Below are positions 1-7,431 of a stretch of DNA of 28,883 bases, piece by piece. The stretch is from UBA4615 sp044360485. Its GTDB lineage: Bacteria; Pseudomonadota; Gammaproteobacteria; Burkholderiales; Burkholderiaceae_E. Position numbers and translations under genes: made by a program. Within the stretch, counting starts at the first letter, position 1; each line of letters starts with the position of its first letter. The notes under the pieces are model-generated. The model ran no database searches. It saw only the letters and a program-made list of their open reading frames with translations, and was not told where the DNA came from. The stretch is taken from the NCBI GenBank assembly GCA_044360485.1, contig JBIKKG010000018.1:1-28883 (forward strand), given 5' to 3'.

Positions 1-1
1 C

Positions 2-2866
2 GGCGTGCCGGGTTGCCTGGCGCTTCTGGTGCCCTGCCCTGAAGTCGCCACGCAGGCCGCCGACGAAACGGCTGAGCCCGGCAGTGCACAGGCCCGTCTG
101 CACGAACAGGCGCGCTTTATCCGCGAGCGCTTCGGTGGCCGCGCCTGGCTGGCAGCAGAGCTGCTGGCACGCGGTCACGACCTGCCCCTGCTGGCCCGGC
201 TGCGTGAGGCCTCACGGCACAGCGGCCTGCCGCTGGTCGCCGCGGGCGATGTGCACTACCACCTGCGCTCACGCAGGCGCCTGCACGACGTCCTGATGGC
301 CACGCGGCTGGCACGCCCGGTCGCCGAGTTGGGTTTTGCACTCGCCGCCAACGCCGAGCAGCATTTGCGCAGCCGCCTGCGTCTGGCCCAGCTCTATCCA
401 CCCGAGCTGCTCGAAGAAACCCTGGAGGTTGCCGCGCACTGCAGCTTCTCGCTCGATGCGCTGCGCTACGAATACCCCGATGAAATTGTGCCGTCTGGCC
501 ACTCAGCGGCCAGCTGGCTGCGACACCTCACGTACGCCGGTGCGCCTGGCCGTTATCCGCAGGGCATGCCGGACAGCGTGCGCGCGCAAATCGAGCACGA
601 GCTCGCCCTGATCACCGAACTGCACTACGAGCCCTATTTCCTCACGGTGGCCGATATCGTCAGCTTTGCCCGCTCGCGCGGCATCCTGTGCCAGGGGCGC
701 GGCTCCGCTGCCAACTCCGCCGTGTGCTACTGCCTGGGCATCACCGAAGTCGACCCCGCCCGCACCAGCGTGCTCTTCGAGCGCTTCATCAGCCGCGAGC
801 GCAATGAGCCGCCCGATATCGACGTCGATTTCGAACACCAACGCCGCGAAGAAGTCATCCAATACCTCTACACCAAGTACGGGCGCGAGCGCACGGCCCT
901 CACCGGGGCCATCAGCAGCTATCGGCCGCGCTCGGCCCTGCGTGATGTCGGTCGGGCCTTGGGCATCGAGCCCCAGCGCATCGACCTGCTCACACGCAGC
1001 CAGCAGTGGTGGGACGGTCGCAGCATTCAGGCCGAGCGCTTTTCAGAGGCAGGCTTCCACCCCGAATCGCCCACGGTGCGGCACTGGATGAGCCTCACGC
1101 ACACCCTCATCGGTTTTCCCAGGCATCTGTCGCAACACAGCGGGGGCTTCGTCATTGCCCGCGATTCGCTCGCCCGTCTGGTACCCATCGAGAACGCGGC
1201 CATGCCGGGGCGCAGCGTCATTCAGTGGGACAAGGACGACCTTGACGCATTGGGCCTGCTCAAGGTCGACGTGCTGGCACTGGGCATGCTCAGCGCCATC
1301 CGCCGCGCACTGGACTTCATCACTTTGCGCCGTCACGGCACGCTCGAGGGCCCGCAGCGGTTTCGTCTGCAGGACATCCCGGCCGAAGACCCGGACACCT
1401 ACGAAATGATCAGCGCGGCCGATACCGTGGGCGTGTTCCAGATCGAATCGCGCGCGCAGATGAGCATGCTGCCCAGGCTGCGGCCACGGTGCTTCTACGA
1501 TCTGGTGATCGAAGTGGCCATCGTGCGTCCGGGCCCCATCCAGGGCGGCATGGTGCATCCCTACCTGCGCCGACGTCAGGGCCTGGAGCCGGTCGACTAT
1601 CCACGCGATGAAATTCGACCGGCACTGGAGCGCACCCTGGGCGTGCCGATCTTCCAGGAGCAGGTCATGCAGATCGCCATCCTGGCGGCTGGCTTCACGC
1701 CAGGCGAAGCCGACCAGCTGCGCCGCGCCATGGCCGCCTGGAAGCGCAAGGGCGGTCTGCATGGGTTTCAGCAGAAGGTGATCGAAGGCATGCTCGCGCG
1801 CGGCTACGATCTCGCCTTTGCCGAGCGCATCTTCAAGCAGATCGAGGGCTTCGGCGAGTACGGCTTTCCCGAAAGCCACGCTGCCAGCTTTGCCCTGCTG
1901 GTCTATGTCAGCTGCTGGATCAAGCGCCACGAACCCGCTGCCTTTCTGGCCGCCCTGCTCGACTCCCAGCCCATGGGCTTTTACGCACCAGCCCAGCTGG
2001 TACGCGATGCACGCGAGCACGGCATCGAGGTGCGCGCGCCCTGTGTCCTGGCCAGTGATTGGGCCTCGCGACTCGAAGAGCGCAACGCCACGCCCCAGGT
2101 GCATGAGGCAGTGGACTACCGACCACAGCCTGCCGTGCGGCTCGGGCTGCAGCGCATCCACGGTCTGTCCGAAGCGGCTGCCCTGAGGCTGGTGGCTGAA
2201 CGCACGCGGCGCATCGCCGGTGGGCGACAGCCGGTCTTCGAAGATGTCGAAGACCTGGCACGCGCAGCCCGACTCCATCGGGATGACCTGCAAGCCCTCG
2301 CGCAGGCCGATGCGCTCTCGGCCCTGGCCGGGCATCGCGTACAGGCCGCCTGGCAGACTGCTGCCGTTCAGCCCATGCCCGCACTGCTGGCCGATGCGCA
2401 CAATGCCGAGCCTGCGCTCGCCTTGCCTGCCCCATCCGAAGCCGAGTCGACCCTGGCCGATTACGCCTCGCTCGGACTACCCATGGGGCGCCACCCGGTC
2501 GCGCTGTTGCGCCAGGCGCTTGATCGGTTCCAGGTGCAGCCGGCGGCCGTGCTGCGCAGCTACCCCGATGGCCGGCTTGCGCGCGCCAGCGGGCTGGTCA
2601 CCCACCGGCAACGCCCGTCCACCGCACGGGGCGTGGTCTTCATCACCCTCGAAGACGACACGGGATCGGTCAACGTCATCGTGTGGCCCGATCTGCTTGA
2701 GCGCTACCGCAAGGACATCCTGGGGGCCCGATTGATGACCGTCTTCGGTATCTGGCAGGCCGATCACGCCACGGGCGGGCAAGTGATGCACCTGGTCGCA
2801 CGCCGGGTGGTGGATCACACCGCGCTGCTGGGCGAACTCACCGCACGCAGCCGCGATTTCCGATGA
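2..2866 (+). CDS. dnaE2: Error-prone DNA polymerase DnaE2/ImuC, 5' end cut by window
   Basis: Alpha-subunit-like C-family polymerase of the ImuA-ImuB-DnaE2 mutasome, which carries out translesion synthesis after DNA damage. The frame is open from base 2, so the start lies outside the window; about 954 codons are visible and the family is usually a little over 1000 residues. The tail of the PHP domain comes first (GDVHYH near residue 80-85). The catalytic palm follows, with PDIDVDF near residues 270-276 and KVDVLALGML near 420 supplying the expected acidic residues. A helix-hairpin-helix region lies around 700-790 and an OB fold around 857-945 (FITLEDDTGSVNVIVWPD). The C-terminus SRDFR resembles the conserved SRDFH end of DnaE2 and argues against replicative DnaE. 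imuA and imuB, with any LexA box, would be expected upstream but are out of view. Confidence 0.93.
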   Translation, partial: GVPGCLALLVPCPEVATQAADETAEPGSAQARLHEQARFIRERFGGRAWLAAELLARGHDLPLLARLREASRHSGLPLVAAGDVHYHLRSRRRLHDVLMATRLARPVAELGFALAANAEQHLRSRLRLAQLYPPELLEETLEVAAHCSFSLDALRYEYPDEIVPSGHSAASWLRHLTYAGAPGRYPQGMPDSVRAQIEHELALITELHYEPYFLTVADIVSFARSRGILCQGRGSAANSAVCYCLGITEVDPARTSVLFERFISRERNEPPDIDVDFEHQRREEVIQYLYTKYGRERTALTGAISSYRPRSALRDVGRALGIEPQRIDLLTRSQQWWDGRSIQAERFSEAGFHPESPTVRHWMSLTHTLIGFPRHLSQHSGGFVIARDSLARLVPIENAAMPGRSVIQWDKDDLDALGLLKVDVLALGMLSAIRRALDFITLRRHGTLEGPQRFRLQDIPAEDPDTYEMISAADTVGVFQIESRAQMSMLPRLRPRCFYDLVIEVAIVRPGPIQGGMVHPYLRRRQGLEPVDYPRDEIRPALERTLGVPIFQEQVMQIAILAAGFTPGEADQLRRAMAAWKRKGGLHGFQQKVIEGMLARGYDLAFAERIFKQIEGFGEYGFPESHAASFALLVYVSCWIKRHEPAAFLAALLDSQPMGFYAPAQLVRDAREHGIEVRAPCVLASDWASRLEERNATPQVHEAVDYRPQPAVRLGLQRIHGLSEAAALRLVAERTRRIAGGRQPVFEDVEDLARAARLHRDDLQALAQADALSALAGHRVQAAWQTAAVQPMPALLADAHNAEPALALPAPSEAESTLADYASLGLPMGRHPVALLRQALDRFQVQPAAVLRSYPDGRLARASGLVTHRQRPSTARGVVFITLEDDTGSVNVIVWPDLLERYRKDILGARLMTVFGIWQADHATGGQVMHLVARRVVDHTALLGELTARSRDFR

Positions 2867-2929
2867 GCGCTGGACGCTGCACGGTACAGGAGTACGATCG
2901 TCGGATCCCCTCAGCAAGAGCGCTCTGCG

Positions 2930-3337
2930 ATGCATCATCATCCCTTTGCTGACCTCATCGGCCTGAGCATCGACGAGCAGCGCGCGGGCTATGGCCGATG
3001 CTCACTCGCCGTGGCAGACAAGCATCTGAACCCACATCGCGTGGTGCACGGCGCGGTCATCTATGCCCTCGCCGACACGGGCATGGGTCTGGCGCTCTAT
3101 CCCTCCCTGGCCGATGGCGAACTGTGCGCCACGATCGAAATCAAGATCAACTACTTCAAGCCGGTCACCACCGGCCCGCTGCACTGTGTCACCGAAGTGC
3201 TCAACCGTGGCCGCACGGTGGCCAACATTGAATCCAAGGTCTACGTCGGCGACACGCTCGTGGCGCAGGCCAATGGCAACTACGCCATCTTCCGGCCCCG
3301 TCTCAGCCTGGGCGGCACCGCGCCTGAGACTGCCTGA
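2930..3337 (+). CDS. PaaI-family hotdog-fold thioesterase
   Basis: A 135-residue single-domain hotdog protein of the PaaI/YdiI acyl-CoA thioesterase type, cytosolic and probably multimeric. The signature is HGAVIYALADTGMG near residues 40-53, matching the HGG-x-x-x-x-LAD core of the family with Asp in the usual active-site position. It is followed by IEIKINYFKPV, the typical central strand. Length is normal for the family. It begins 63 bases after the polymerase stop on the same strand, and the 3' end runs into a short tandem repeat that includes the stop codon. The substrate cannot be told from sequence; phenylacetate genes are not nearby, so a paaI name is not justified. Confidence 0.85.
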   Translation: MHHHPFADLIGLSIDEQRAGYGRCSLAVADKHLNPHRVVHGAVIYALADTGMGLALYPSLADGELCATIEIKINYFKPVTTGPLHCVTEVLNRGRTVANIESKVYVGDTLVAQANGNYAIFRPRLSLGGTAPETA

Positions 3338-3377
3338 GACTGCCTCACTACCTTAGCCACCTTAGCCACCTGAGCCA
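3322..3377 (+). repeat. Two short tandem repeats spanning the thioesterase stop codon
   Basis: A 10-base unit GCCTGAGACT occurs at 3322-3331 and 3332-3341 and restarts at 3342. A 9-base unit CCTTAGCCA then occurs at 3351-3359 and 3360-3368, with a variant copy CCTGAGCCA at 3369-3377. The stop codon of the thioesterase gene (3335-3337) lies inside the first array. The second array ends six bases before the ATG of the next gene and occupies the place where a ribosome binding site would be expected. Confidence 0.8.
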
Positions 3378-3382
3378 CCCAC

Positions 3383-4081
3383 ATGCTTGCCTCGCGCCAT
3401 CGTGAACGACACCGCGCCGATCGGATCGGCTGGCTGCGCGCAGCCGTCATGGGCGCCAACGACGGCATCGTCTCCACTGCCAGCCTGGTGCTGGGGGTAG
3501 CCGGCTCAGGCGCCGATCGCACCGCCATCCTGGTGGCCGGCGTCGCGGGCCTGGTGGCCGGCGCCATGTCGATGGCGGCCGGCGAGTACGTCTCGGTCAG
3601 CTCGCAAGCCGACACCGAACAAGCCGACCTGGAACGCGAACGCGTGGAACTGGCTGCCAGCCCTGCGCATGAACGCGAAGAACTCGCCGCCATCTATCAG
3701 GCGCGCGGGCTGGATGCCGAATTGTCGCAGCAGGTGGCCGATCAGCTCATGGCGCATGACGCGCTCGGGGCACATGCCCGCGACGAACTCGGCATGAACG
3801 ACCTGCAACGCGCCCGCCCGGTGCAGGCAGCCCTCGCCTCAGCGGCCACCTTTGCGCTCGGAGCGGCCCTGCCGCTGCTGGCCGCGTTGCCCAGCCCGCC
3901 TGCTCAGCTAGCCCCGGTGGTGACCACATCATCACTCATGGTGTTGGCTGCACTCGGGGCGCTGGCTGCAAAGGTCGGCGGCGCCTCGCCCACGCGTGGC
4001 GCGATGCGGGTCGTGTTCTGGGGGGCCATTGCCATGGGCCTGACCTGGGGTGCAGGCAAGCTGTTCGGCGCGGTGGCCTGA
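3383..4081 (+). CDS. VIT1/CCC1-family membrane transporter, probably Fe2+/Mn2+
   Basis: A 232-residue integral membrane protein of the vacuolar iron transporter family. The N-terminal RIGWLRAAVMGANDGIVSTA is the characteristic first-helix motif. A second helix carries AGAMSMAAGEYVSVSSQ, and an acidic, Glu-rich cytosolic helical segment (about residues 75-140) follows, as in the metal-binding domain of plant VIT1. Three further hydrophobic helices complete the protein (around 148-170, 177-195 and 205-230). Length fits bacterial homologues. An in-frame TGA at 3371-3373 fixes the start at or after 3383. No Shine-Dalgarno sequence is visible there, only the CCTTAGCCA-type repeats. By family it should move ferrous iron or manganese; direction and metal are inferred. 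Confidence 0.87.
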   Translation: MLASRHRERHRADRIGWLRAAVMGANDGIVSTASLVLGVAGSGADRTAILVAGVAGLVAGAMSMAAGEYVSVSSQADTEQADLERERVELAASPAHEREELAAIYQARGLDAELSQQVADQLMAHDALGAHARDELGMNDLQRARPVQAALASAATFALGAALPLLAALPSPPAQLAPVVTTSSLMVLAALGALAAKVGGASPTRGAMRVVFWGAIAMGLTWGAGKLFGAVA

Positions 4082-4149
4082 TGTGCGCGTGAGCGGGCCA
4101 GTGCGAGCGCATTTGGTGACCGTCGCTCCAAGCGCGCATCGAGCGCGTC

Positions 4150-4329
4150 TGACAGGATGAGCCGGTCTTCATCACCCGCAAAACTTGCCGCAACCCGTCC
4201 GGCATTCTGTCACACGACACTCGAGCTCAGAACGGGCGCCTCGTTGCGCTCAAGACAGGCCGTGCGCGGCATGCCTTCACGAATGGCCAGCGTATCCAGC
4301 GCCCCCAGGGCGAGGATCGTGCGGCACAC
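4150..4329 (-). pseudogene. metZ: Decayed N-terminal remnant of metZ (O-succinylhomoserine sulfhydrylase)
   Basis: On the minus strand, 10 bases after the purF stop, a frame opening with GTG at 4329 reads LDTLAIREGMPRT, then ERNEA, then LSSSVV, and reaches a TGA at 4212-4210. Reading through in the same frame gives QNAGRVAASFAGDE and ILS. This lines up without gaps with what I recall of MetZ N-termini: LDTLAVREG-x-x-RT, EHSEA, LTSS-Y/F-V-F, ENAA-x-AAARFAG-E/D-E, then IYSRFTNP. The stop falls on the conserved aromatic residue. The similarity fades after about 60 codons, and the remaining three hundred or more codons, including the PLP lysine, are absent. metZ usually follows purF in Burkholderiales, so position supports the call. 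The rest of this 258-base gap (4082-4149, 4330-4339) shows nothing recognisable. Confidence 0.72.
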
Positions 4330-4339
4330 CCGCCATGAC

Positions 4340-5866
4340 TTAGTCCCTGGCCGAATTGAATTGCAGATTCATTTGTGCCTTGCGTACCGGCTCTTCGGTC
4401 GTCCGATCGACACCGAGCCGGGTACGTTCAATCCGATCAAGGTACTCAGGCGAGACATTGCCGGTGATGTACTGGCCGTTGAAGCAGGAGGCCTCGAAAC
4501 GCCCCAGGTGCGGGCCCAGGTCACGGATCGATTGCTGCATCGACTCGATGTCCTGATAGACCAGTGCATCCGCACCCACGGAACGACGGATCTCGTCATC
4601 GCTGCGCCCGCTGGCGATCAGCTCGGCACGTGTGGGCATATCGATGCCGTACACATTCGGGTAGCGCACCGGCGGGGCAGCCGAGGCGAAGTAGATCTTG
4701 TTGGCACCCGCCTCGCGCGCCATCTGCACGATCTCATGCGACGTGGTGCCCCGCACGATGGAGTCATCCACCAGCAGCACGTTTTTGCCGCGAAACTCGA
4801 TACTCATCGCGTTGAGCTTCTGGCGCACGGATTTTCGGCGCACCGATTGCCCCGGCATGATGAAAGTACGCCCCACATAGCGGTTCTTGATGAACCCCTC
4901 GCGATAGTCCAGGTTCAGTCGATTCGCCAGCTGCAGCGCCGAGGGGCGGGAAGTGTCTGGAATGGGCATGACCACATCGATATCACCCGCCCACAACTCG
5001 CGGCGCACTTTTTCGGCCAGGTACTCGCCCATCTTGAGCCGCGCGTCGTACACCGACACCCCATCGATCACCGAGTCGGGTCGGGCGAAGTACACATACT
5101 CGAACACACAAGGGTTCAGCGAGGCGCCGGGCGCACAGGCCCGCGCATGAAAGTTGCCCTCGACATCGATGAACACTGCCTCGCCTGGCGCGATATCGCG
5201 CACGAGCCTGAAGCCCAATCCTTCAAGCGCCACCGACTCTGACGCCACCAGATACTCGGTGCCCTGCTGGGACTCGGCCACCCCGTAGCACAAGGGGCGA
5301 ATACCCAGCGGATCGCGAAAAGCCAGCACGCCGTAGCCGGCGATTTCGGCCACACAGGCATAGGCGCCCTGCACGCGTTTGTGCAACTCGGCCACCGCCC
5401 GAAAAATGGTGTCCGGGTCGAGTGAAACGCCCACGGCGGCTTCCTGCAGCTCGTTGGCGAGGACGTTGAGCAGCACTTCGGAATCGGACTCGGTGTTCAC
5501 ATGACGCCGATCGCGTCGGAACATTTCTTCCTTGAGCTGCTCGGAATTCGTGAGGTTGCCGTTGTGGGCCAGCGTGACGCCGAAGGGCGCATTCACATAA
5601 AAAGGCTGAGCTTCCTCATCGTTGTTGGCCGAACCGGCCGTGGGGTACCTGACATGCGCAATCCCGGTGAGACCGGGCAGCCCACGCATATTGCGCGTGC
5701 GAAAGACATCGCGCACCAGACCGCTGGACTTGTGCATGGCAAAGGTCTTGCCGCTGCACGTGGCGATACCGGCTGCATCCTGGCCCCGATGCTGCAACAA
5801 CAGCAGCCCGTCATAGAGCAACTGGTTGACCGGCGTTTTCGCCACCACACCGAGGATCCCGCACAT
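4340..5866 (-). CDS. purF: Amidophosphoribosyltransferase PurF
   Basis: Catalyses the first committed step of purine synthesis, PRPP plus glutamine to 5-phosphoribosylamine. The protein of 508 residues begins MCGILGVV, where Cys2 becomes the N-terminal nucleophile of the class II glutaminase domain after Met removal. This fixes the start at 5866, and GGAGG at 5879-5875 lies 8 bases upstream. The frame is open 14 codons further, but that would bury the cysteine. HNGNLTN and the glutaminase residues lie in the first third. The type I phosphoribosyltransferase motif VLLVDDSIVRGTTS is near residue 365, and EASCFNGQYITGNV near the end is a normal PurF feature. It is the last gene of the minus-strand run, 48 bases after cvpA, a common arrangement. 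Confidence 0.97.
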   Translation of the reverse strand: MCGILGVVAKTPVNQLLYDGLLLLQHRGQDAAGIATCSGKTFAMHKSSGLVRDVFRTRNMRGLPGLTGIAHVRYPTAGSANNDEEAQPFYVNAPFGVTLAHNGNLTNSEQLKEEMFRRDRRHVNTESDSEVLLNVLANELQEAAVGVSLDPDTIFRAVAELHKRVQGAYACVAEIAGYGVLAFRDPLGIRPLCYGVAESQQGTEYLVASESVALEGLGFRLVRDIAPGEAVFIDVEGNFHARACAPGASLNPCVFEYVYFARPDSVIDGVSVYDARLKMGEYLAEKVRRELWAGDIDVVMPIPDTSRPSALQLANRLNLDYREGFIKNRYVGRTFIMPGQSVRRKSVRQKLNAMSIEFRGKNVLLVDDSIVRGTTSHEIVQMAREAGANKIYFASAAPPVRYPNVYGIDMPTRAELIASGRSDDEIRRSVGADALVYQDIESMQQSIRDLGPHLGRFEASCFNGQYITGNVSPEYLDRIERTRLGVDRTTEEPVRKAQMNLQFNSARD

Positions 5867-5914
5867 GGATCTAGCCTCCGATTGTTGCGTCCGACCTCTG
5901 CCGCCCACGCGGCA

Positions 5915-6397
5915 TCAGGTCTGCCGGATGCCGCTGAGGCGTTCCGGTAAAAAAGGTTCTGCCCAGTACACCAGGCGATCGAGCAGAGGCTTGGACCAGG
6001 CCTGCTGCCAGGCCGGCTCCGCAGACATCCCATTCAGATGGGCGACCAGCGCAACCAGCAGAATGATGATGCCAGCACGTAATACGCCCAGCGCACCACC
6101 CAACAGTCGGTCGAGCCCACCCAATCCGACACCGTGCAACGCCCGAGCAGCCAGACCGCCAAGCAGTCGGGTCCCGATGAGGAGCACTAAGAAGATCACC
6201 ACCGCCAGCACAGGCATGGGCAAGGCCTGAGGCACCCAGGGTTGCGACCAGCCCATGACCAGCGGCGTACCCAGAAGCGATACCACCCAACCCGCCAGCG
6301 CAAACACGGTGCGCACCAGTCCGCGCAGCAAACCCAGCCCCAGTGACAACACACTGGTGAGGAGCACGAACCAGTCCCATCCGGTCAGCGCGCCCAT
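5915..6397 (-). CDS. cvpA: CvpA family inner-membrane protein
   Basis: About 160 residues with hydrophobic segments near 8-45, 60-82 and 100-122. The opening WDWFVLLTSVLSLGLGLLRGLVR is the usual CvpA N-terminus. In E. coli the protein is needed for colicin V production and links to envelope stress; its biochemical role is unknown. It lies directly upstream of purF, the classic cvpA-purF pairing. Two starts are possible: ATG at 6397, sharing one base with the upstream stop (TGATG), or GTG at 6400, overlapping it by four (GTGA). I prefer the ATG; no clear ribosome binding site separates them, so translation is probably coupled to the upstream gene. Confidence 0.9.
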   Translation of the reverse strand: MGALTGWDWFVLLTSVLSLGLGLLRGLVRTVFALAGWVVSLLGTPLVMGWSQPWVPQALPMPVLAVVIFLVLLIGTRLLGGLAARALHGVGLGGLDRLLGGALGVLRAGIIILLVALVAHLNGMSAEPAWQQAWSKPLLDRLVYWAEPFLPERLSGIRQT

Positions 6398-7416
6398 CAC
6401 TGCGGGATCAGCGCGGTCGTGACCCCGGCCGCCTTCAGTTTGTCTCGTGCCTCATCGGCCGCCTCCCGCGAGGGAAAAGGGCCAGCTCGCACTCGGATTC
6501 GCTCGCCCCGATCGGTCGTTATGCGCTCGGTATAGGCGCGCACGCCGGCTGCACGCAGCTTGTCGACCGCCGCACTGGCACTGGCTTCGGCCGAATAGGC
6601 GCCCACCTGCAAGGCGTACTTTCGATTCGTCGGGGCAGCGGGACGGGCCTTCGAGGCGTCAACCAGCTTCTCGATCTCGTCGCTGGGAGCGGACTTTTTC
6701 GGATCAGCTTTAGGTGCGGGACGGGCGTCGGACTTGGCGTCGGTGCGGGCGTCGGACTTGGGCTCGGTGCGAGAGAGCGAAGCGGCGTCGGCCTTCGGCG
6801 TCGGCTTGGCATCGGCTTTCGCGCTGCTCTTGCTGTCCGCTTTGGGTTCGCCCTTGACCTTGGGCTCGCCCTTGGGCTTGGCATCAGCCTTCGCATCAGC
6901 CTTGGCATCGGTCTTGCGGTCGACCTTGCTGTCAGTCTGCGCATCTGCCTTCGGATCTGCCTTCGGATCTGCCTTTGCAGCCACACGCGGGACGGCTCCG
7001 CTGTCGTCGCCCGCACGCGCCTCAGAAACTCTCGCCTCAGGCACGCGGACCTCCAGCGCAGGCGGTGCATCAGCCGGCACAGGCGGGGGCACTGCAGGGG
7101 TCGAGGACGTCTCAGCGCTCACGCGTGGACGCCGTGGTGCATCGGCACCGCCCTTTCCGCCATCGGCCGCGCTCGCTGACGATCGGGCCGGCAACGGCGT
7201 ATCGCGCGACGGAATCACCACGGCGACGTCCGCGGGCGACCGGGTCGGTTCAGGCTCCAGTACGAGGGGCACCACGACGGCCGCTGCGAGGCACAACGTC
7301 ACCGCGCCGATCAGGCGGTGGCGTGCCTGTTTTTTCTGCGGCAGGGCCGGATCGACCGTGGCGTCGTCAGACGGGGTCTCCGGTGATCGGGACCGTGACG
7401 TTTGGGCTCGGGCCAT
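6397..7416 (-). CDS. SPOR-domain cell-division-type protein (DedD-like)
   Basis: A 339-residue single-pass inner-membrane protein. A short basic cytoplasmic tail precedes a transmembrane helix at about residues 35-53. A long low-complexity periplasmic linker follows (about 55-260) and then a C-terminal SPOR domain (about 266-339) starting KYALQVGAYS and containing RIRVRAGPF. SPOR domains bind glycan strands stripped of stem peptides at the septum. Position between folC and cvpA matches dedD of other proteobacteria. The linker holds an unusually dense K/A/D repeat block (residues 148-240). The protein is longer than E. coli DedD (about 220 residues), mainly because of this linker. Confidence 0.88.
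   Translation of the reverse strand: MARAQTSRSRSPETPSDDATVDPALPQKKQARHRLIGAVTLCLAAAVVVPLVLEPEPTRSPADVAVVIPSRDTPLPARSSASAADGGKGGADAPRRPRVSAETSSTPAVPPPVPADAPPALEVRVPEARVSEARAGDDSGAVPRVAAKADPKADPKADAQTDSKVDRKTDAKADAKADAKPKGEPKVKGEPKADSKSSAKADAKPTPKADAASLSRTEPKSDARTDAKSDARPAPKADPKKSAPSDEIEKLVDASKARPAAPTNRKYALQVGAYSAEASASAAVDKLRAAGVRAYTERITTDRGERIRVRAGPFPSREAADEARDKLKAAGVTTALIPQ
6697..6975 (-). repeat. Degenerate Lys-Ala-Asp repeat block in the SPOR-protein linker
   Basis: Codons for residues 148-240 of the SPOR protein encode a run of short units such as KADP, KADA, KTDA, KSDA and KGEP. The pattern is visible in the DNA too, for example CTTCGGATCTGC repeated twice near 6950-6975 on the plus strand and many GCATC(A/G)GC steps. 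The alternating charges predict an unstructured, near-neutral spacer. Such a tract is prone to copy-number change by slippage. Confidence 0.85.
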
Positions 7417-7431
7417 GGGGTGGATGGTCGG

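Noticed and set aside
1043..2401. A 452-codon minus-strand open frame inside dnaE2
   Set aside because: Antisense shadow of well-conserved polymerase palm and fingers sequence; composition is unlike a real protein.
4133..4147. Small hairpin CGCGC-ATCGA-GCGCG between the VIT gene and purF as a shared terminator
   Set aside because: Only five base pairs, no T run on either strand, and such GC pairs are common by chance in this base composition.
4097..5242. Plus-strand frame across the purF-VIT gap and into purF
   Set aside because: Mostly antisense to purF; the non-overlapping part is better explained by the minus-strand metZ remnant.
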